7,307 bases of DNA, from positions 1 through 7,307 of the forward strand of contig JAISKY010000084.1 in the NCBI GenBank assembly GCA_031260745.1, given 5' to 3'. The position numbers and the translations under genes were made by a program. Numbering within the stretch: the first letter of the stretch is position 1; the number at the start of each line of letters is the position of its first letter. The notes under the pieces are model-generated. The model worked only from the letters and a program-made list of their open reading frames with translations. It was not told the DNA's origin and did no database searches. This stretch comes from Oscillospiraceae bacterium (GTDB lineage: Bacteria; Bacillota; Clostridia; Oscillospirales; Oscillospiraceae). Of the stretch, positions 1 through 6,491 are shown piece after piece.

Positions 1-269
1 AAAACCAGTTTCTCGTGCCGTACCTTATGAGCTCGCACCCCGGCTGTACGATGAACGACGCTAAGGAGTTGTCGGATTATCTCCGTAGACGCAATATGCG
101 TCCCGAGCAAGTTCAGGACTTCTACCCTACTCCGGGTACGCTGTCCACCTGTATGTTCTATACCGGAATCGACCCCCGCACAATGGAACCGGTCTATGTT
201 CCGCGAAACCCCAAAGAAAAATCGGCTCAAAGAGCCTTATTGCAACCACAAAGGAGAACACGTAGATGA
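1..269 (+). CDS. ygiQ: YgiQ family radical SAM protein, C-terminal part (5' truncated by window edge)
   Basis: This is the last 88 codons of a gene that enters from the left edge; the open frame starts at base 3 and ends at TGA 267-269. The segment has the features I know from the C-terminus of the YgiQ/UPF0313 radical SAM family: [11 protein letters not shown], then [18 protein letters not shown], then [18 protein letters not shown], ending in a basic tail. The radical SAM cysteine cluster and SAM-binding core lie off the window, so catalytic competence cannot be judged. The family is cytosolic and its exact reaction is poorly defined. A GTG at base 15 is internal and is not the true start, because conserved family sequence continues upstream of it. 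The stop overlaps the start of the next gene as ATGA (266-269), so the two are probably co-transcribed and translationally coupled, though no functional link is obvious. Confidence 0.9.
   Translation, partial: NQFLVPYLMSSHPGCTMNDAKELSDYLRRRNMRPEQVQDFYPTPGTLSTCMFYTGIDPRTMEPVYVPRNPKEKSAQRALLQPQRRTRR
250..256 (+). promoter_or_regulatory. Shine-Dalgarno site of the serine protease gene
   Basis: AAAGGAG lies 9 bases before the ATG at 266, inside the 3' end of the ygiQ coding region. It supports ATG 266 as the protease start and indicates translation from the same transcript as ygiQ. Confidence 0.8.
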
Positions 270-1864
270 AAAAACTGTCTGTGCTGGTATTGGCGTTCGC
301 GCTGACGCTGCAAATGTCGTGCGTAGGGCGCAATGTCGCTGACGCAGCGTACATAACCCCGGAAAACGCCGCCGTAACTTTAGGTGAGTTAGGTCTGCTT
401 AAAGATAACGGTAACGGCGATTTCCTGCTGTCCGATTCGCTGACGCGGCAAGAGGGCATAGTTATGCTGTGCCGTTTAGTCGGGCTTGACGACGAAAACG
501 GCTTTAACCCGGTTGAGCCCTGCCCGTTCGGCGACGTCGCTCTGTGGGCGCAGCGCAGCGTCAGCCGCGCTTACGAAGTGGGTCTGATACGCGGAGTTGA
601 CGGCGGTACTTTAGGCGCCGAAAACGGTCTCAGTCTTCGCGACTGGCTTACGTTTTTACTCAGAGCGCTCGGCTACAGCGACCCGGACGATTTCGTCTGG
701 ACAAAAGCGGTGGATTTCGCGGCCTCCAAAGGTATTTCAATTGACGTCGGCGAGGGCTTTTCGCGCGGCGACGCGGTAACGCTGGCATACGAAGCGCTTC
801 TTACTAAGAAGAACGGCTCCGATGTTAAACTTATTGAATCGCTTATAGAGTCCGGCAATATCTCGCGTGAGGCTCTGAAAAACTCTCCGCTTGCGGGCTA
901 CGCGAATTACGGCAAGCCGATTTTCAACTCCGCGGATATTTACGAACGCGCATCGGCAACCGCGTTCTATATGGAAGTTTACGACACTAAGGAAGATTTC
1001 GACAAGAAGAATTACTCCGGCACCGCCAGCGGATTCTTTATTTCGCAAGACGGCGCGGCTTTGATTTCCTATCACGCAATCGAACGTAAACCCTACTTAT
1101 CAATCACGACGACAGACGGACGCGTTTACAATGACGTTAAAGTGCTGTGGCGCGACGGTTGGCGCGACCTTGCTTTGATAAAAGTCGGAAAGACCGATAC
1201 CGAGGGTAACTCCGTTACGAAGTTCCCGTACTTACCTCTTGGCGACAGCGACCTGATAACAGTCGGTGAACCTGTGTTCACGGTCGGCAGTCCAATCGGG
1301 CTGACCGATACTTTGACCGACGGACTTATCAGCGCGAAAGCGCGTAATGTTTCCGGTCCCGGCTATCCGGAGATTCAATTTACCGCTCCGGTTTCACCCG
1401 GTTCCAGCGGCGGCGCGCTGATTAACCGCTACGGCGAGGCCGTCGGCGTAGTCAAGGGCGCGTACGTCAACGGCAATAACCTTAACCTCGCGGTTCCGGT
1501 GAACTTTGTACCGCTCAAAACATTGAGCGCCGCAGGAATTACAGTAAAAGAAGCGGCTGACGAGGACGACGCTCTTAACTTGGCTTCTACGCTTACCGCC
1601 GACCGTCTAAGCGTTTCCGTTAAAGAAGGCGCGGAGACCACTGTGATTATCACCCGCGACAGTCCCGGTACGTTTGTACTGCAATACCAGATTCTTGACT
1701 CGACAATATGCTCCGCAGTTTGGGGCGAGTTTGTCAGCATAACGGACACCGAACTTACAATCCGCGGTAAATCGGCCGGAAAAACTACGATTACGATTAC
1801 CTACGCCGACGGTACTGGCAACCCCGAAACGGAAGTCGTAATCGCGGTCAGCGTACGTAAATAA
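266..1864 (+). CDS. Exported trypsin-like (S1C/HtrA-type) serine protease with SLH-like N-terminus and Ig-like C-terminus
   Basis: This 532-residue protein starts with a basic, hydrophobic signal peptide (1 to about 27). A likely signal peptidase I site follows ADA at 25-27; C19 lacks a good lipobox. Residues about 37-180 hold three degenerate S-layer-homology-like segments, including [15 protein letters not shown] (59-73), [10 protein letters not shown] (87-96) with GLIRGV, and [15 protein letters not shown] (165-179). SLH domains usually bind wall polysaccharide, so the enzyme is probably held at the cell surface. Residues about 250-425 are a trypsin-fold protease: His270 in ISYHAI, Asp301 in RDLALIKV and Ser381 in [10 protein letters not shown] form the expected triad, with TVGSPIGL at 339-346 as in HtrA proteins. 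No PDZ domain is visible. Instead residues about 445-532 resemble a bacterial Ig-like (Big_2) domain, with [16 protein letters not shown] at 501-516. Substrate is unknown. The start is fixed by the SD site and the ATGA overlap with ygiQ. Confidence 0.92.
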   Translation: MKKLSVLVLAFALTLQMSCVGRNVADAAYITPENAAVTLGELGLLKDNGNGDFLLSDSLTRQEGIVMLCRLVGLDDENGFNPVEPCPFGDVALWAQRSVSRAYEVGLIRGVDGGTLGAENGLSLRDWLTFLLRALGYSDPDDFVWTKAVDFAASKGISIDVGEGFSRGDAVTLAYEALLTKKNGSDVKLIESLIESGNISREALKNSPLAGYANYGKPIFNSADIYERASATAFYMEVYDTKEDFDKKNYSGTASGFFISQDGAALISYHAIERKPYLSITTTDGRVYNDVKVLWRDGWRDLALIKVGKTDTEGNSVTKFPYLPLGDSDLITVGEPVFTVGSPIGLTDTLTDGLISAKARNVSGPGYPEIQFTAPVSPGSSGGALINRYGEAVGVVKGAYVNGNNLNLAVPVNFVPLKTLSAAGITVKEAADEDDALNLASTLTADRLSVSVKEGAETTVIITRDSPGTFVLQYQILDSTICSAVWGEFVSITDTELTIRGKSAGKTTITITYADGTGNPETEVVIAVSVRK

Positions 1865-1895
1865 CAAATGCTGTCATAAATCCGCGAGGTTTTTT

Positions 1896-1921
1896 TAGGG
1901 GCGAACTCAAACTCGCCCCTA
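1896..1921 (+). terminator. Hairpin after the protease gene, possible terminator
   Basis: TAGGGGCGA (1896-1904) pairs perfectly with TCGCCCCTA (1913-1921) around an 8-base loop, 31 bases after the protease stop. The following sequence (ATATCTGT) is only weakly T-rich. A run of seven T (1890-1896) lies before the hairpin rather than after it. That run could instead serve an imperfect upstream stem, TCGCGG (1842-1847) with CCGCGA (1882-1887), which includes the end of the gene. A termination role is likely from position, but the form is not textbook. Confidence 0.5.
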
Positions 1922-1951
1922 TATCTGTCCGCAAATCTCAAACGATAATAA

Positions 1952-2088
1952 ACTTTACAGTCCGGAAAAAATCAGCACGCAATGAAGCGATTCGCATATA
2001 GCTGTAAAGTGTTTTGCGTTTACAGCGGCGCGCCCTACGTTTACCGTAAATTATAGCGAGTTTACTGTAAAGCGTTATATGTTAACAG
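1952..2088. repeat. Cluster of TTTAC/GTAAA inverted and palindromic repeats, putative operator array
   Basis: Related sites are ACTTTACAG (1952-1960), GCTGTAAA (2001-2008), TTTACAGC (2019-2026), TTTACCGTAAA (2040-2050), TTTACTGTAAA (2061-2071) and a variant TTAACAG (2082-2088). The two complete palindromes share the form TTTAC-N-GTAAA, and their centres are 21 bp apart, about two helical turns. The 2001-2008 and 2019-2026 arms also form a perfect 8-bp inverted repeat, and 1952-1960 pairs perfectly with 2002-2010. Two further TGTAAAC copies occur at 2274-2280 and 2287-2293, in the leader of the next gene. This pattern suggests binding sites for a dimeric regulator; the protein is unknown. An RNA with alternative pairings is the other reading. 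Confidence 0.5.
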
Positions 2089-2106
2089 CAGAAAATTCCA
2101 CTTCAC

Positions 2107-2130
2107 ATTACATAATTTACATTATGTAAT
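2107..2130. repeat. Perfect 10-bp AT-rich inverted repeat
   Basis: ATTACATAAT (2107-2116) and ATTATGTAAT (2121-2130) are exact reverse complements separated by TTAC. The repeat sits about 65 bp upstream of the -35 element of the cell wall hydrolase promoter, so a regulator-binding site is plausible. No protein is assigned. Confidence 0.5.
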
Positions 2131-2143
2131 CTATTTTCAACAT

Positions 2144-2181
2144 TTTTGTTAAAAACCAACAAAATTACCTAAGAAATTTTG
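2144..2181. repeat. Two overlapping AT-rich inverted repeats
   Basis: TTTTGTT (2144-2150) pairs with AACAAAA (2158-2164), and CAAAATT (2160-2166) pairs with AATTTTG (2175-2181). The middle segment is shared, so only one of the two stems can form at a time. This could matter for a regulator or a transcript, but short A/T palindromes also arise easily by chance in such sequence. Confidence 0.35.
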
Positions 2182-2195
2182 TATATAATTACGTC

Positions 2196-2224
2196 TTGAT
2201 TTCAAAACGGTTACAGTGTATAAT
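2196..2224 (+). promoter_or_regulatory. Sigma-A-type promoter for the cell wall hydrolase gene
   Basis: TTGATT (2196-2201) and TATAAT (2219-2224) are separated by 17 bases, a near-consensus housekeeping promoter. Transcription would begin near 2231, leaving a leader of roughly 80 bases before the ATG at 2310. The -10 box overlaps the left arm of a long inverted repeat (2223-2254). Confidence 0.75.
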
Positions 2225-2263
2225 AATGTTCGTCATATATAAGGCGGACATTATGTTTTTCTT
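2223..2263 (+). promoter_or_regulatory. Terminator-like inverted repeat overlapping the -10 box and start site
   Basis: Bases 2223-2234 can pair with 2243-2254 over 12 positions (10 Watson-Crick, 2 G-U) around loop ATATATAA. The stem is followed by GTTTTTCTT (2255-2263). A transcript coming from upstream would see an intrinsic-terminator-like structure. A transcript from the 2196-2224 promoter would begin inside the left arm and could not fold it fully. The repeat may therefore insulate the gene from upstream read-through, or act as a DNA operator for a repressor. Confidence 0.5.
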
Positions 2264-2296
2264 GTAATAAATTTGTAAACTTATTCTGTAAACCTG

Positions 2297-2302
2297 AAAG
2301 GA
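2297..2302 (+). promoter_or_regulatory. Shine-Dalgarno site of the cell wall hydrolase gene
   Basis: AAAGGA sits 7 bases before the ATG at 2310 and fixes that start. A TGTAAAC repeat (2287-2293) lies immediately upstream. Confidence 0.75.
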
Positions 2303-2309
2303 ATCTTAT

Positions 2310-3239
2310 ATGATAAAGAAAGTAATTCTCTGCCTGATTGCGGTTGGTCTATTATGTACTCCCTTAGCCAACGCGTACACAGAGGAAATTTTGTATAGCG
2401 CTCCGGACGATTTAACGTCCGCGCTTGAACCCGAATTCATTATTGAGCCCGACGCCGATGCCTCACTACTTATCACTCCCGCGCCCGTTGATAACAAATT
2501 AACGATGTACATTGACGGAGTTCAATTTGGTATCTCGCCTTATTTACGTGACGGAGTAACTTATGTTCCGCTTAGAGATTTTTGTACCGCGATAGACGCC
2601 GGTACGGAGGTCAGTTGGAACGGCGATACTCAAACTGTTAAAGTCGCTACTCCCCCGCTTACTTTTACGCTTAATATCGCGGAGCCGTACATAATCGCGA
2701 ACGGCCGCTACCTGTATATTCCCGGCGGCGCCAGATTATACGAGGGCAAGGTCTACGTGCCTGTGCGGATTCTCGCAAAGGCGTTCGGCGCGGAAGTCAC
2801 ATGGAATAAAGAGTTTAATATCATAAACGTCGTTTCAAGCGGAACGCAGATTGTTTCCGGCGACGAGTTCTACGATGAAGATTCTCTGTACTGGTTGTCA
2901 AGGATTATCTCCGCGGAGGCAAGAGGCGAATCGCTTGAAGGTCAAATCGCGGTTGGTAATGTCGTGCTTAACCGCGTCGCGTATAAAGGCTACCCCGACA
3001 CAATTTACGGAGTAATCTTTGACCGCGTAGGCGGAGTTCAGTTTACTCCGGTCGCAAACGGTACGGTTTATGACGAACCGACGAAAAGCTCCGTTATAGC
3101 CGCAAAGCTGGTGCTTGACGGCGCGAATACCGCCGCGAACAGTTTGTTTTTCCTGAATCAGGCTATCGCCGCAAGTAAGTGGATTTTGCGTACTCGTACG
3201 TTTGTATCCTCAATCGGCAATCACGACTTCTACGCTTAG
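2310..3239 (+). CDS. Secreted SleB-type cell wall hydrolase with copper-amine-oxidase-N-like domain
   Basis: This 309-residue protein has a signal peptide (basic MIKK, hydrophobic core, likely cleavage after ANA at 20-22) and so acts outside the membrane. A low-complexity acidic/proline linker follows (about 23-62). Residues about 63-175 are a copper amine oxidase N-terminal-like domain with its two paired motifs: GVTYVPLRDF (82-91) with VSWNGDTQTVKV, and GKVYVPVRILAKAFGAEVTW (146-165). These domains usually occur in exported Bacillota proteins as wall or surface modules and do not imply oxidase activity. Residues about 190-309 match the Hydrolase_2 family (SleB/CwlJ), peptidoglycan-degrading enzymes. 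The signature is IISAEARGESLEGQIAVGNV (199-218), with Glu203 the expected catalytic glutamate, then LNRV and GVQFTPVANG (242-251). In SleB this is a lytic transglycosylase active on spore cortex; a vegetative wall role is equally possible here. Monocistronic by its own promoter and terminator. Confidence 0.93.
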   Translation: MIKKVILCLIAVGLLCTPLANAYTEEILYSAPDDLTSALEPEFIIEPDADASLLITPAPVDNKLTMYIDGVQFGISPYLRDGVTYVPLRDFCTAIDAGTEVSWNGDTQTVKVATPPLTFTLNIAEPYIIANGRYLYIPGGARLYEGKVYVPVRILAKAFGAEVTWNKEFNIINVVSSGTQIVSGDEFYDEDSLYWLSRIISAEARGESLEGQIAVGNVVLNRVAYKGYPDTIYGVIFDRVGGVQFTPVANGTVYDEPTKSSVIAAKLVLDGANTAANSLFFLNQAIAASKWILRTRTFVSSIGNHDFYA

Positions 3240-3275
3240 AGCTAATATCCTCCGAGCCTCCAACAAATAATAATA

Positions 3276-3312
3276 TAAGCCTGCCGCGCTATCAAAACGC
3301 GGCAGGTTTTCT
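3276..3312 (+). terminator. Intrinsic terminator after the cell wall hydrolase gene
   Basis: CCTGCCGCG (3280-3288) pairs perfectly with CGCGGCAGG (3298-3306) around a 9-base loop and is followed by TTTTCT. A few A residues before the stem extend the pairing into the T tract. It lies about 40 bases after the stop at 3239. A strong, conventional Rho-independent terminator. Confidence 0.9.
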
Positions 3313-3318
3313 ATTAGG

Positions 3319-3353
3319 TAAAACCTACTGTACGGTTTTAGCGGTGTTACCGC
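3319..3353. repeat. Two adjacent small inverted repeats upstream of the GH2 promoter
   Basis: TAAAACC (3319-3325) pairs with GGTTTTA (3334-3340), and GCGGT (3341-3345) pairs with ACCGC (3349-3353). They directly abut each other and end 13 bp before the -35 box of the glycosidase promoter. The position suits an activator or repressor site; no regulator can be named. Confidence 0.35.
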
Positions 3354-3366
3354 GACTGTTAAGCAC

Positions 3367-3395
3367 TTGACAAATTGGTATTTTTGATGTACAAT
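3367..3395 (+). promoter_or_regulatory. Sigma-A-type promoter for the GH2 glycosidase gene
   Basis: A perfect TTGACA (3367-3372) and TACAAT (3390-3395) are separated by 17 bases. Transcription would start near 3402, giving a leader of only about 24 bases. With the terminator just upstream, this makes the glycosidase an independent transcription unit. Confidence 0.85.
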
Positions 3396-3412
3396 ATATA
3401 AAAACTTCATAC

Positions 3413-3419
3413 GAGGTGA
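3413..3419 (+). promoter_or_regulatory. Shine-Dalgarno site of the GH2 gene, deciding the start
   Basis: GAGGTGA lies 6 bases before the ATG at 3426. Its last three bases are an in-frame TGA (3417-3419), so the protein cannot be extended upstream to gain a signal peptide. Confidence 0.8.
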
Positions 3420-3425
3420 CGTAAT

Positions 3426-6400
3426 ATGATACCGATTACCGACTGGCAGGTCCGCAGAGCCGACGGAAACCAACTGATACCGGCTAAAGTTCCCGGCACG
3501 GTACTCGCAAGTTACATTGACGCGGGAATTGTTCCGAATCCGCTGTACGACGACAACTGGAACAAGCTAATCACGCGGGACGATTTCTTCAACTTCGATT
3601 TCGAGTACCGCGCAATCTTCGTTTTGCCGGAGCGTAACCCCAATGAGCGCGTAACGCTTAACTTTGACGCGATTAACTGGAAAGCCGACGTATATGTCAA
3701 CGGCAAAAAACAGCAACACGGGAACCGGGAACACTCCATTGAGGGCGCGTTTATCCGCAGAGTTTTTGATATTACGGACTCGGCGCGATTCGGCGAAACC
3801 AACGTCTTAGAGGTTCTGATTATCCGTAACGATACTCCCGGTTTGGTTACGTTTCAGGGGCTTGCGGAGGGTCCCGGACCTAACGGCGGACTGCTTGGCG
3901 CGGACAACCCGACGCTTCACGCAAGCGTCGGGTGGGACTGGATGCCCACGATTCCCGGTCGCAACATCGGGATTTACGGCGAGGTTTATCTGACCTCCGG
4001 AACCGGAGCGGAAATAATCGACCCGTGGATTGAAACAAAGCTCGGTATCACCGAAAAATCCGCTGTTATCGCGTCGGTTAATCTGCTTAACGGCTTCGAG
4101 GCTTGGAGCGGCGGCGAGGGCGGCGCGCTCACCGTTGACCTCGGCTCGGAACAAACCGTCGGCGGCGTTACGCTACTCTGGGGTACGGAATCGGGCGGAG
4201 CCGCCGCGGATTTGGAGTCGCGCTTCCCTGCCCTGTTCAGACTGGAAAGCTCCGCGGACGGTAAGACGTGGCGTAATTTCAGCGCGTTCAACGGCGGCGA
4301 GGTCGAAGTCCGCTTCTTCGGACTGCGAAACGCCGAGCCTAACGGCGGGATTTCCGAATACGAGGGACACTCAATCTCCGACAGTATTCAGGGCGGGACC
4401 GCGATTGTGCCGATGGATTTGACTTCGTTCAATATGGGCAATGTCGATATGCCTATTTTCGCTCCGCAAAAAGCGCGGTATATACGCTTTACGGCGCTGA
4501 AATGCCGCGAACTTAACGGTAAAGCCGTTGACGCGAAGATTCAGGATATGAAAATATACGCTGAAAGCCCGGAACAGGTTGAGCAATCCACCGCGCGCGA
4601 ATACAACCTTGACGACAGCGAAACGAAACTTACGCTCCGCTGTGAGGTTCGCAATCCGTATGACAGCGAACTCACCCCGACGGTGAAACTTGATATTGAG
4701 GAACTCGGCGTTAGCGTCAGGCGTCCTCTTACTCTCGCCCCTAACGAAACCGTTAGTGTTGAGATTCCCTTAACGGTCAAAAAACCCAAACTTTGGTGGC
4801 CGAACACTTACGGCGAACAATATCTGTACGTCGCGAAAATATCCGGCGACGGAATCTTCGAGGATAAAACTTTCAAATTCGGCGTCCGCGAGTTCACCTA
4901 TCCTACTGACGGCAACATACTTACGATTTACTGCAACGGTACGCGAATCGTCTGCAAGGGCGGTAACTGGGGAATGGACGACGCGCTAAAAGGAGATACC
5001 GCGGAGATTCTGGACGCGAAAGTTCACCTGCACGCTCACGCAAATATGACGATGATTCGCAACTGGATTGGAATGACGAACCACTCCGCGTTCTACGACG
5101 CGTGCGACAAGTACGGAGTGCTTATCTGGGACGATTTTTGGCTCGCGAATCCCGTTGACGGTCCGAATCCGAACGACTACGCGATGTTCCTTGAGAACGC
5201 GGAGGACAAAATCAAAAAAAACCGCGCTCACGCCGCGCTTGCGTGTTACTGCGGACGCAATGAAGGCGACCCTCCCGAACCGCTTTTTTCCGCGTTGCCG
5301 GAATTGTGCCAAAGACTTGACCCTACAAGAGTTTACTTCCAAAATTCCGCGTCCGCGCCCGTCGGAAGCGGCGGCGGCTACTCGCTCGCGCTTCCCGGAG
5401 GTAATCGCGGAATCAAACAGTATTTCGACGACGTTACCTCTCCGGTTTTGCGCTCCGAGCGCGGAATCCCTAACGTGCCGAACCTCGAAAGCCTGAAAAA
5501 GTTCCTGACGCCGGAGCATTTATGGCCGATTAATGAGGTTTGGGCGCTCCACGACTGGACGTACCACATGAACGGTCCCGCGAACAGCTATATGGCGGCG
5601 CTTAAAACGTACCTGGGCGGCGAATTTGACATTCCGGAGGATAATGTCCAAGGGCAGAAGCCCGACGCGTCAGACCCCGTATTTAAGCGGTACAAAGCCG
5701 ACGTGTACAAAATGATTGAACAAGTCGGCAAAATATACACAATCGAGCAGTTCAGCAAAGCGGCTCAGATGATAAACTACGATAACCACCGCGGGTTGTT
5801 CGACTCGCTTAGCGTACGGCGCAGTAACGGCTTACTGATGTGGATGTCGCAGTCAAGCTGGCCCAGCTTTATGTGGCAGACGTACGACTACTTTTTGGAC
5901 TGCAACGGCGGCTACTACGGCGCAAAAGCGGGCTGCGCTCCGGTTAAGGCTATCTTCGACCCGCGTACGGAGGAGATTGTCGTGTCAAACGCCACTCCGA
6001 ACCGCTACGAAAAAATTACCGTCGAGGTTACGCTGTATAACCTAAACGGCAAATTGGTTGACAAAAAATTATATGATATTGAAACGCTCGAACCCGACAC
6101 TTACGGTCTGGTAATCGCGAAAGCGGATTTTAGCAAATCCGACACAGACGTTTGTTTCCTGCGGCTGAACGAAACCACGTATTGGCACAACCGCAAAAAC
6201 TATCAGGACTACCGCGCAATCGGGGCTCTGCCGGAACCTACGTTGTCGTTAGCCTCCGGAGATAAATACTTATCGGTGTTTAACACCGGAGATACTCCCG
6301 CCGTATGTCTGCGTCTGCGAATCACGGACGACGACGGTAACGACATACTCCCTGTGTATTGGAGCGACAACTACTTCACTCTTATGCCGGGCGAAAGTAC

Positions 6401-6491
6401 GACCGTCATCGCTCAGTTCAGCAATTCGTCCAACAAGGCTCTGCACTTCAAGGTAAACTCGTACTCCGAGCCGTTATTGTCCAGCACGTAG
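3426..6491 (+). CDS. GH2 glycosidase, exo-beta-glucosaminidase/beta-mannosidase-like, with inserted discoidin-like domain
   Basis: This 1021-residue protein belongs to glycoside hydrolase family 2, retaining enzymes that release sugars from the non-reducing end. Residues 1 to about 195 are the sugar-binding jelly roll, with AKVPGTVLASYIDAG (20-34) and VGWDWMPTIPGRNIGIYGEV (168-187). Residues about 212-380 resemble an F5/8C (discoidin, CBM32-like) domain (FRLESSADGKTWRNFS at 271-286; ARYIRFTAL at 350-358) placed before the Ig-like domain at about 390-490, which carries KPKLWWPNTYGEQYLY (453-468). The TIM barrel spans about 490-840. Glu613 in CGRNEGDPP is the expected acid/base and Glu678 in RSERGIPNVP the expected nucleophile. 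The C-terminus (about 850-1000) is Ig-like, with VYWSDNYFTLMPGES (977-991). Exo-beta-glucosaminidase CsxA is reported to use Asp as acid/base; the Glu here leaves mannosidase or another specificity open. There is no signal peptide, so it is probably cytosolic. The last 79 bases overlap coaE on the opposite strand. Confidence 0.9.
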   Translation: MIPITDWQVRRADGNQLIPAKVPGTVLASYIDAGIVPNPLYDDNWNKLITRDDFFNFDFEYRAIFVLPERNPNERVTLNFDAINWKADVYVNGKKQQHGNREHSIEGAFIRRVFDITDSARFGETNVLEVLIIRNDTPGLVTFQGLAEGPGPNGGLLGADNPTLHASVGWDWMPTIPGRNIGIYGEVYLTSGTGAEIIDPWIETKLGITEKSAVIASVNLLNGFEAWSGGEGGALTVDLGSEQTVGGVTLLWGTESGGAAADLESRFPALFRLESSADGKTWRNFSAFNGGEVEVRFFGLRNAEPNGGISEYEGHSISDSIQGGTAIVPMDLTSFNMGNVDMPIFAPQKARYIRFTALKCRELNGKAVDAKIQDMKIYAESPEQVEQSTAREYNLDDSETKLTLRCEVRNPYDSELTPTVKLDIEELGVSVRRPLTLAPNETVSVEIPLTVKKPKLWWPNTYGEQYLYVAKISGDGIFEDKTFKFGVREFTYPTDGNILTIYCNGTRIVCKGGNWGMDDALKGDTAEILDAKVHLHAHANMTMIRNWIGMTNHSAFYDACDKYGVLIWDDFWLANPVDGPNPNDYAMFLENAEDKIKKNRAHAALACYCGRNEGDPPEPLFSALPELCQRLDPTRVYFQNSASAPVGSGGGYSLALPGGNRGIKQYFDDVTSPVLRSERGIPNVPNLESLKKFLTPEHLWPINEVWALHDWTYHMNGPANSYMAALKTYLGGEFDIPEDNVQGQKPDASDPVFKRYKADVYKMIEQVGKIYTIEQFSKAAQMINYDNHRGLFDSLSVRRSNGLLMWMSQSSWPSFMWQTYDYFLDCNGGYYGAKAGCAPVKAIFDPRTEEIVVSNATPNRYEKITVEVTLYNLNGKLVDKKLYDIETLEPDTYGLVIAKADFSKSDTDVCFLRLNETTYWHNRKNYQDYRAIGALPEPTLSLASGDKYLSVFNTGDTPAVCLRLRITDDDGNDILPVYWSDNYFTLMPGESTTVIAQFSNSSNKALHFKVNSYSEPLLSST

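Larger units (their letters stand above)
1865..2309. other. Gene-free region rich in inverted repeats
   Basis: There is no credible coding sequence in these 445 bases. They contain, in order, the post-protease hairpin, a cluster of TTTAC/GTAAA sites (1952-2088), an AT-rich stretch with a 10-bp inverted repeat (2107-2130), two overlapping 7-bp inverted repeats (2144-2181), a sigma-A-like promoter (2196-2224) and a terminator-like inverted repeat on that promoter (2223-2254). The base composition shifts to clearly AT-rich after about 2090. I found no tRNA-like or known riboswitch pattern by eye. An unrecognised structured RNA is possible. Confidence 0.7.

Noticed and set aside
281..325. Lipoprotein lipobox at Cys19 of the protease
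   Set aside because: The residues before Cys19 are Q-M-S, a poor lipobox, and a better signal peptidase I site follows at ADA 25-27.
127..459. 110-codon - strand open frame across the ygiQ/protease junction
   Set aside because: Both strands cannot be constrained here. The + strand has recognisable family sequence and an SD site, and the - frame has neither.
2182..2190. A second TATAAT (2184-2189) as another promoter
   Set aside because: No acceptable -35 hexamer is found 16-18 bases upstream, so it is most likely AT-rich background.
3179..3370. 63-codon + strand open frame after the wall hydrolase
   Set aside because: It starts inside the hydrolase gene, runs through the intrinsic terminator and has no SD site or family resemblance.
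3417..3419. TGA read as selenocysteine to extend the GH2 protein upstream
   Set aside because: The TGA is part of the Shine-Dalgarno site, the fold begins directly after ATG 3426, and no SECIS-like element is evident.
4986..5519. 177-codon - strand open frame inside the GH2 gene
   Set aside because: It lies opposite the conserved GH2 catalytic region, has an arginine-rich shadow-type composition and no recognisable motif.
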